NCBI RefSeq assembly: GCF_022701295.1
Contig: NZ_CP033204.1
Location: forward strand, 3,465,001-3,529,000
Reading direction: 5' to 3'
DNA from: Sphingopyxis sp. YF1
Lineage (GTDB): Bacteria > Pseudomonadota > Alphaproteobacteria > Sphingomonadales > Sphingomonadaceae
Length of the DNA stretch: 64,000 bases
Shown here: in pieces, positions 59,031 through 64,000 of the stretch
How positions within the stretch are numbered: position 1 is the first letter of the stretch
Layout of the letters: every line of letters begins with the position of its first letter
Notes under the pieces: model-generated
What the model was told of the DNA's origin: nothing
The model's input: the letters and a program-made list of their open reading frames with translations, nothing else
The model's database searches: none
Translations under genes and position numbers: made by a program

Positions 59031-60848
59031 ATGAGTGAAGTCGGAACCGCAATGCTGACGCTCGGCGCGGTGACATTCGCCTATCTTGCGATCGTCTTCT
59101 TCGTGTGGCGCGCCCGCCGCGGGCCGTCGGTGCCCTTTTCGCTGTCTTCGCTGTCGTCGTTCCGGCTGCCGCGATGGCCGACGCGATCGTCGGGTTCGCG
59201 CAGCGCAGGCGAGAAACCGCCGCGGCTGCCGCGCCGCAACCCCGCGCTCGATGCGCCGGCCGAAATCTCCGCCGCGCGCCTTGCGCGGATCAGCGGCAAG
59301 GCGGCACCGGCGCCCGAAACCCTCGCCGCGCCGCCCCCCGAACCGGCGGCACCCCAGCCCAGCCCGGGACCGGCCGTCATCCCCGCGGCCCATGCCTTTG
59401 CCGGCGAGACCCTCGTCGCCGAACGCGACGCGCCCGCCGCGCCGCCACGCTCCACGGCACCGGACGAAGGCGGCCGCGCAACGATCGGTGCGATGCTCGA
59501 CGCGATGGCGACCGGGGTGGTGCGCGAAGCCGACCGGATCGAGGCGCGCGGCAGCGGCGGCGCCGCGGTGCGCCTGGTTGCGCAGATCCCGCCGCGCACC
59601 GACGAGGCCCGGACGAGCTGGCTCGGCGGGCGCCCACGGCTCGACCCCGGCGCGCGCTGGCCCGAAATCCGCGAGGTTCCAGGGGACTTCCTCGGCCAGA
59701 TCGCGTGCGCCGATCTGCCGCGCGACCTGTGGGACGGGCTCGGCCCGCGGCAGGGCAGCCTCGCCTTCTTCATCCATCCGCGCGACGGCGACATCGCGGT
59801 CGTTCCGGTCTCCGAGGATGGCGAGCCGATGGACCCGCCGCACCCGCCGGACGCGGGCGGCAGCTTTTTCGCCCCAGCGGGCGGGCTGCGCTTCGGCGAC
59901 CTGATGCCCTTCACGCGCCACGCCTTTCCCGAATGGCCGGTCGACCTGGTCGCGGTCGGGCCGGAGGCCCCCGGCGCGGCGGACGACGCACCCGGCGATG
60001 ACGACGATCCCGCGCATCGCCTCCATCGCGCGGGATACGACATCGCCGACCCCGCCTTCCATCCCTTCGACTGGGCGCTGATGCGCGCGATGGTCGACAT
60101 CCTCGCGATGCGCATCGAGCGTTTCTGGCGCGAGGTCGACGGCCCGTCGCCGATCGACACCCAGCGCGCGAGCGTCGAGCGCCGGCTGGCGCAGCACGAT
60201 GCCGGCACCAGGGACCCGCTCGGCCGCGAGGGGCTGGTGGCGATGCGCGATACGCTCGACGCGCTCCACGCCGCGACCGATGCCGCGCGCGCGGCGAACC
60301 GCGAGGCGCGCGCACGCGCCGAAGAGATCGTCGCGATCGTCCGCGACAGCGCCGGGCGCCTGTCCTTTTCGGCTTCCGACGCCGCTGCGGTGATGGAAGC
60401 GCTGCGCGCGATCCGCTGGACCAAGGTCAACCGCAAGCCCGACCCCGAAGGCCGCCCCGGCACCGAGCTGGTCGAGCGCTTGACGCTGCCGCTCACCGAA
60501 CATCATCCCGACGCGCCGCTGTGGGTCCACGACTATCTGGCGATCTGGTTCGACCATGCCAAACATGCCTATGCCGCCGATCCCGCCGCGCTGCCGGCGG
60601 CGGCGCGTGCGCGCTTCGAACCCTGGGCGCGCGAACTCGCCGCGCGCGAAATGCCGGGCATCGGCCACGTCCCGCAGCGCTACGTCCGCGACTATGACGC
60701 CGACAGCCACGCGACGCTGCTCGAGCTGCCGTCGAGCGGGCTGATGAGCTGGAGTTTCGGCGACACCGATCCCCTGGTGCTGACGATGCGCAAGGCCGAC
60801 CTCGCCGCCGGGCGCTGGGACCGTCCGCTCGTCCAGTTCGGCAGCTGA
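59031..60848 (+). CDS. DUF1963 domain protein with N-terminal membrane anchor
   Basis: A 605-residue protein. One membrane helix lies at about residues 5-27 (LTLGAVTFAYLAIVFFVWRA), followed by a Pro/Ala-rich linker to about residue 165. The DUF1963 (YwqG-like) fold begins with TSWLGGRPRLDPGARWPE and FLGQIACADLPRDLWDGLG. It is interrupted by about 250 helical residues and closes with LLELPSSGLMSWSFGDTDPL and VLTMRKADLAAGRWDRPLV. Family function is unknown. GGAGG precedes the ATG by eight bases. The long insertion inside the domain is unusual compared with plain YwqG proteins. Confidence 0.83.
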   Translation: MSEVGTAMLTLGAVTFAYLAIVFFVWRARRGPSVPFSLSSLSSFRLPRWPTRSSGSRSAGEKPPRLPRRNPALDAPAEISAARLARISGKAAPAPETLAAPPPEPAAPQPSPGPAVIPAAHAFAGETLVAERDAPAAPPRSTAPDEGGRATIGAMLDAMATGVVREADRIEARGSGGAAVRLVAQIPPRTDEARTSWLGGRPRLDPGARWPEIREVPGDFLGQIACADLPRDLWDGLGPRQGSLAFFIHPRDGDIAVVPVSEDGEPMDPPHPPDAGGSFFAPAGGLRFGDLMPFTRHAFPEWPVDLVAVGPEAPGAADDAPGDDDDPAHRLHRAGYDIADPAFHPFDWALMRAMVDILAMRIERFWREVDGPSPIDTQRASVERRLAQHDAGTRDPLGREGLVAMRDTLDALHAATDAARAANREARARAEEIVAIVRDSAGRLSFSASDAAAVMEALRAIRWTKVNRKPDPEGRPGTELVERLTLPLTEHHPDAPLWVHDYLAIWFDHAKHAYAADPAALPAAARARFEPWARELAAREMPGIGHVPQRYVRDYDADSHATLLELPSSGLMSWSFGDTDPLVLTMRKADLAAGRWDRPLVQFGS

Positions 60849-60870
60849 CGGGCCCCCCGCGGCGGCCCGT
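60848..60870 (+). terminator. Terminator-like hairpin after the DUF1963 gene
   Basis: Stem ACGGGCC (60848-60854) with GGCCCGT (60864-60870) and a 9-base GC loop, beginning at the last base of the DUF1963 stop codon. No U-run follows. Confidence 0.4.
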
Positions 60871-60874
60871 CCGA

Positions 60875-60890
60875 TTGACGTAACGGTCAA
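60875..60890. promoter_or_regulatory. Dyad TTGAC-N6-GTCAA upstream of phbB
   Basis: A 5-bp inverted repeat with spacer GTAACG, ending 60 bases before the phbB ATG. It could be an operator, or TTGACG could be a -35 box. This rests on position only. Confidence 0.3.
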
Positions 60891-60950
60891 CTTGCGGCCC
60901 TCCCGCGCGCGCCCTAATCAGGGGCGAACCGACCCTGTGGGAGAGTGAAT

Positions 60951-61673
60951 ATGGCACGAATCGCAATCGTTACCGGTGGCAGCCGCGGCATCGGGGAAGC
61001 CATCTCCCTGAAGCTCAAGGAAGCGGGCGCCACGGTGGTCGCCAATTATGGCGGCAACGACGATCGCGCGCGCGAATTCACCGAACGCACCGGCATCGCG
61101 GCGTATAAATGGGACGTCGGCGACCATGAGGCCTGCCTCGAGGGTTGCGCGCGCGTCGCCGCCGAAGTCGGCCCGATCGACATCGTCGTCAACAACGCGG
61201 GCATCACCCGCGACGGCACCCTCGCGCGGATGAGCTTCGAGGACTGGAACGACGTGATGCGCATCAACCTCGGCGGCTGTTTCAACATGGCGAAGGCGTG
61301 CTTTCCCGGCATGGTCGAGCGCGGCTGGGGCCGGATCGTCAACATCGGATCGATCAACGGCCAGGCGGGCCAGTACGGCCAGGTCAATTACGCCGCCGCC
61401 AAATCGGGCATCCACGGCTTTACCAAGGCGCTGGCGCAGGAAGGCGCCAAGAAGGGCGTCACGGTGAACGCGATCGCCCCGGGCTATATCGACACCGACA
61501 TGGTCGCCGCCGTGCCCGCGCCGGTGCTCGAAAAGATCGTCGCGAAAATCCCCGTCGGGCGGCTCGGCCAGGCCGACGAAATCGCGCGCGGCGTCGCCTT
61601 TCTGTGCAGCGAGGATGCGGGGTTCGTGACCGGATCGACGATGTCGATCAACGGCGGGCAGCATATGTATTGA
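60951..61673 (+). CDS. phbB: Acetoacetyl-CoA reductase
   Basis: A 240-residue short-chain dehydrogenase. The cofactor loop is VTGGSRGIGEAISLKLKEAG, NNAGITRD follows, and the catalytic Ser, Tyr and Lys are in NIGSINGQAG and QVNYAAAKSGIHGFTKALAQ. GQYGQVNYAAAKSG and MNGGQHMY-like ends are typical of PhbB, which reduces acetoacetyl-CoA to 3-hydroxybutyryl-CoA for polyhydroxybutyrate. FabG-like activity cannot be excluded. An in-frame GTG lies six bases upstream; GGAGAG supports the ATG. Polymer synthase genes are not in the window. Confidence 0.92.
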   Translation: MARIAIVTGGSRGIGEAISLKLKEAGATVVANYGGNDDRAREFTERTGIAAYKWDVGDHEACLEGCARVAAEVGPIDIVVNNAGITRDGTLARMSFEDWNDVMRINLGGCFNMAKACFPGMVERGWGRIVNIGSINGQAGQYGQVNYAAAKSGIHGFTKALAQEGAKKGVTVNAIAPGYIDTDMVAAVPAPVLEKIVAKIPVGRLGQADEIARGVAFLCSEDAGFVTGSTMSINGGQHMY

Positions 61674-61747
61674 GCCAGGGAGGCGCTTAACAAGGCGTTC
61701 GCGCAGCGAATGACGCGTTGGGCGCCGGTGCCGCGAAACGGCAGCCA

Positions 61748-61774
61748 CCGGCACGGCCCGATAGGGCCGTCCGG
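61748..61774. terminator. Hairpin ACGGCCC-GATA-GGGCCGT after phbB
   Basis: A 7-bp stem with a four-base loop, extended by CCGG pairs around a bulged C. It lies 75 bases after phbB. A separate short palindrome CTGACGTCAG follows at 61781-61790. Confidence 0.4.
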
Positions 61775-61832
61775 CCCCGTCTGACGTCAGGGCGAGGGCT
61801 TTGCCGTCGCCGATAGCATATGACTTACAAAC

Positions 61833-61919
61833 CCGTTCGCCCTGAGCCAGTCGAAGCGCCGTTCTTTCCTCGCGACGTCGAAAGGAAGAACGGTGCTTCG
61901 ACAAGCTCAGCACGGACGG
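61833..61919. repeat. Palindromic REP-like element, CTGAGCCAGTCGAAG family
   Basis: Left arm CCGTTCGCCCTGAGCCAGTC... and right arm ending CTCAGCACGGACGG, with an inner hairpin GTTCTTTCCT/AGGAAGAAC. It sits between the convergent phbB and LuxR-HTH genes. Confidence 0.85.
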
Positions 61920-61964
61920 AGAAGAGGGTAACGTCAAATCTCTGACCGACCGTGGAACAGCGAC

Positions 61965-62708
61965 CTATTCCACCGTCACCCCCACGACGCGCCAGCTTCC
62001 GCCCTCGCGCACCAGCGAGAGCGTCTCGATCACCCCCGTCTTGTTCGCATAGTCGGTGCGGAACTTGACCATCTGATAGCCATAGGGCGGCGCGGGTACC
62101 GTTTCTTCGCTCAGCAGCACACGCGACTTCACCGCCCCCATCGGCCCCTGCACCTGCCGCGCCACGCGTGCCCAGGTCTCCGCGGTGTTGAGCGCCTTGA
62201 ACGCCTGCCCGGTCGCCTCCCAGCTTCCGTTCCAGTCGCCCCTGTCGACCAGCACGAGCCACCCCCGCGCCGCGGCGACCGCGGGGCTTTCGGCGGGCGC
62301 GGTCGCGGGCGCCGCGGCGGGCGTATCGGCGCTCCCCGACAGGGAAACGAAAGCGAACAGGGCAAGAGCCAATGACATGATGAGACCTCCGGCAATCCAG
62401 CCGGACGGCCGCCCCATGCGGCGCGTCCCGGCAGATGCCGTCGTCTCTTCCACGCCCGGGGCGGCCGCGGCTTCCCCCAAAGCCTTGTCCCCCAATATTT
62501 CGGGGGCCCGGTCCTCGCTCGCGCGCAACTGCCGCGCCGCCTCGCGACTGCTCGACACCGCCAGCTTGCGCCGCGCGTCGCGCAGCCGCTCGTTGACCGT
62601 GTGCACCGACAGCCCGAGGAGGGTCGCCATCGACTTGGCGTCGTGGCCGCTGACGAGCAGGCGCAGCGTCTCCTTCTCCTTTTCGGTGAGCGCCTCGATT
62701 CCCGTCAT
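61965..62708 (-). CDS. LuxR-type HTH regulator with membrane helix and DUF4019 domain
   Basis: A 247-residue protein. The N-terminal LuxR/GerE helix-turn-helix spans about residues 5-62 (LTEKEKETLRLLVSGHDAKS, LLGLSVHTVNERLRDARRKL). A linker and one membrane helix follow (WIAGGLIMSLALALFAFVSL, about 105-125). The C-terminal DUF4019 domain runs from about 150 (WLVLVDRGDWNGSWEATGQA) to the end (LVREGGSWRVVGVTVE). The order implies a DNA-binding domain in the cytoplasm and DUF4019 in the periplasm, a one-component transmembrane regulator like ToxR in layout. The target genes are unknown. A GTG one codon upstream is an alternative start. Confidence 0.87.
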   Translation of the reverse strand: MTGIEALTEKEKETLRLLVSGHDAKSMATLLGLSVHTVNERLRDARRKLAVSSSREAARQLRASEDRAPEILGDKALGEAAAAPGVEETTASAGTRRMGRPSGWIAGGLIMSLALALFAFVSLSGSADTPAAAPATAPAESPAVAAARGWLVLVDRGDWNGSWEATGQAFKALNTAETWARVARQVQGPMGAVKSRVLLSEETVPAPPYGYQMVKFRTDYANKTGVIETLSLVREGGSWRVVGVTVE

Positions 62709-62841
62709 CACCCGTCAAATCCCTTGTCCGCTGCCCCCGCGAAGGCGACGTTCCTGCGACCGGGGTTTAGGATCCGCCCGAATCGCGGTCACCCCCAAAT
62801 TAATCGTACCCCCCGCACGGAGCGCGCGATAAACCCGGGCC

Positions 62842-63072
62842 GTGCCATATCCCTATCACCCCCCGGTCAAGCGCTCGGTGACGATCGCCGGCCACCCGAC
62901 CTCGATCAGCCTCGAACCGGTCTTCTGGGACGCGCTCGAAGCCGAGGCCGTGCGGCAGGCGCTCCCCATCAACGCGCTGGTGGCACGCATCGACGTCGAA
63001 AGAATGGAGGCGGAGGATCCGCCGAACCTGACCTCGGCGATCCGGCAGTGGTTGTGGCGGGGGCGCCATTGA
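62842..63072 (+). CDS. Ribbon-helix-helix domain protein
   Basis: A 76-residue protein of the RHH_4 type. VKRSVTIAGHPTSISLEPVF forms the beta strand and start of helix 1, and FWDALEAEAVRQALPINALV and LTSAIRQWLW give the helices. The family is assumed to bind DNA as a dimer and may autoregulate. No toxin gene is adjacent, so a toxin-antitoxin role is not supported. The start is GTG; no ATG is available. A degenerate hairpin follows its stop. Confidence 0.85.
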   Translation: MPYPYHPPVKRSVTIAGHPTSISLEPVFWDALEAEAVRQALPINALVARIDVERMEAEDPPNLTSAIRQWLWRGRH

Positions 63073-63102
63073 TCCTCCCCATGGGCTGCGCCACAGCGAG
63101 GA
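63072..63102. terminator. Hairpin ATCCTCCC family, degenerate copy 3
   Basis: TGATCCTCCCCATGGGCTGC with AGCGAGGACT: the reversed version of the 55332 and 58878 hairpins with several changes. It lies between the convergent RHH and ATP-grasp genes. Confidence 0.4.
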
Positions 63103-63966
63103 CTATCGGTTGATCGCGCCCGCCACCGCGAAGCCGAACGCTGCGCCCTTGTCCTCGGCGAAGTGCAGGAACAGCGAGGGCTCGATCAGCTCGAGTTCCA
63201 TGATGTGCAGCACGCCCGCCGCATCGCCGACCATGTCGACGCGGGCATAGACGGGCGCGGCGGGTGCCGCCGCCAGCGCCGCAGCGGCGAGCGTCTGCGC
63301 TTCATCGCTCGCGTCCCACGCGGTCTCGCACCCGCCGAACTGTTCCTGGACGCGAAAATCGCCCGCCGCGGGGCGCTTGACGATGGCGTGGCTGAACCGG
63401 CCCGCGAAGAAGAAGAGCGAAAATTCGCCGTCGGCGAGGATCCCCGGCATCAGCGGCTGGAGCAGTCGCCGCTCGCCCAGCGCATCGGCGGGAATGTCCG
63501 CACCGGCCGCGATGCGGTGCGTGCCGTCGGCACCGCCCGAGATCGCGGGCTTGACCACCAGCTCGTCGGCGCCGAGCGTCATGCGCGCACCGGCCAGCGC
63601 GGCCGCATCGAGCGCCGCGACCTCGACCGTCGGCACCACCGCGACGCCCCCGGCCGCCAGTTCGCCGAGATAGGCCTTGTCGCTGTTCCAGCGCAGCACC
63701 GGCACCGGATTGACCACCGGCAGCGCCTCGGCCTCCAGCCGGTCGAGTAGCGCGTACCAGCGCACGACGTCGCGCTGATAGCCCCAGGCGAAGAGCGGCA
63801 GGATCAGGTCGAAACCCGACAGGTCACCGGGGTCGCCCCAGACCCTTTGCTCGACCGCCAGCCCTGCGCCTGCAAGCGCCGCCGCCTTGCGCGCGAAGGC
63901 GGGCTGCCACTTCTCGTAATAATCGGGCGCCGGGACGAGGATCGCGACGCGGGGTTGAAAGGGCAT
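63103..63966 (-). CDS. ATP-grasp domain protein
   Basis: A 287-residue protein with a glutathione-synthetase-like ATP-grasp fold. WNSDKAYLGELAAGGVAVVP is the N-terminal part of the ATP-grasp domain, DELVVKPAISGGADGTHRIA carries the nucleotide lysine, and LLQPLMPGILADGEFSLFFF and YARVDMVGDAAGVLHIMELE give the metal-binding Glu. Members ligate a carboxylate to an amine; the substrates here are unknown. It resembles stand-alone ATP-grasp ligases rather than GshB. It follows three bases after the next upstream frame, so it is probably part of an operon extending beyond the window. Confidence 0.85.
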   Translation of the reverse strand: MPFQPRVAILVPAPDYYEKWQPAFARKAAALAGAGLAVEQRVWGDPGDLSGFDLILPLFAWGYQRDVVRWYALLDRLEAEALPVVNPVPVLRWNSDKAYLGELAAGGVAVVPTVEVAALDAAALAGARMTLGADELVVKPAISGGADGTHRIAAGADIPADALGERRLLQPLMPGILADGEFSLFFFAGRFSHAIVKRPAAGDFRVQEQFGGCETAWDASDEAQTLAAAALAAAPAAPVYARVDMVGDAAGVLHIMELELIEPSLFLHFAEDKGAAFGFAVAGAINR

Positions 63967-63969
63967 CTG

Positions 63970-64000
63970 CTACTTCACCTTCTCAAACCCGTCCTTGCGA
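63970..64000 (-). CDS. C-terminal end of an unknown protein
   Basis: The frame on the minus strand is open from the window edge and ends RKDGFEKVK and a TAG at 63970-63972, three bases before the ATP-grasp start. Only ten codons are visible, so nothing can be said about the product. Its tight spacing argues for a real upstream operon gene. Confidence 0.4.
   Translation of the reverse strand, partial: RKDGFEKVK

Noticed and set aside
62842-63072. Ribbon-helix-helix gene as antitoxin of a toxin-antitoxin pair
   Set aside because: Neither neighbour looks like a toxin, and the RHH_4 family is common as a single gene in alphaproteobacteria.

Overview
The window looks like chromosomal DNA of a sphingomonad (order Sphingomonadales, probably close to Sphingopyxis). 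I base this on the very high GC content, alphaproteobacterial gene order (hisS-prfA-prmC-DUF4167, mfd-sdhE opposite recG, hflK-hflC-Do protease), and many palindromic intergenic repeats of the kind seen throughout sphingomonad genomes. Most of it is housekeeping sequence. I found no transposase, integrase, CRISPR array, rRNA operon or replication origin; there is one tRNA, tRNA-Asn(GTT).

Layout. 1-1.7 kb: the end of a membrane flippase, a CBS-domain protein, a small membrane protein and a YciA-type thioesterase. 1.7-9.6 kb: five consecutive minus-strand DUF4139 genes, the most unusual coding region here. Three of them carry, at the same place, a short segment resembling the TonB-box/plug start of TonB-dependent receptors. 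9.8-17 kb: DUF4167, prmC, prfA and hisS on the minus strand, then an M61 peptidase and ppa on the plus strand. 17-25.7 kb: an MscS channel, metC, chrA, sseA, an unknown Pro/Ala-rich membrane protein, queF, a thioesterase and a cytochrome P450. 25.7-31.2 kb: a globin-like protein overlapping a HerA-like ATPase, tRNA-Asn, nadK, moaA and an EAL phosphodiesterase. 31.3-39.7 kb: a coupled cupin/JmjC-like and FemAB-like pair, mfd with sdhE, and recG.

39.8-47.1 kb is the repeat-rich accessory part. It holds a PilZ protein, tyrS, a GIY-YIG nuclease gene lying between perfect 34-bp inverted repeat arms and reading in frame through the repeat into a DOMON-like gene, a NamZ-type muramidase, a Tat-exported M24 peptidase, a DUF559 nuclease also bracketed by inverted repeat copies, DUF817, and an Amj-type lipid II flippase. 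47.2-53.8 kb: a VWA protein, a VOC protein, the Do protease with HflC and HflK, and a divergent Mrp/ApbC ATPase. 53.8-64 kb: a CoA-binding protein, a lipoprotein, a solitary molybdenum hydroxylase large subunit coupled to hemH, a DUF1963 protein, phbB, a membrane-anchored LuxR-HTH/DUF4019 regulator, a ribbon-helix-helix protein and an ATP-grasp protein.

Candidates for something undescribed are (i) the DUF4139 array with receptor-like insertions and (ii) two unrelated small nucleases, each bracketed by inverted copies of a different palindromic repeat, one fused in frame to its neighbour through the repeat. All functions are inferred from reading the translations; no database search was run.
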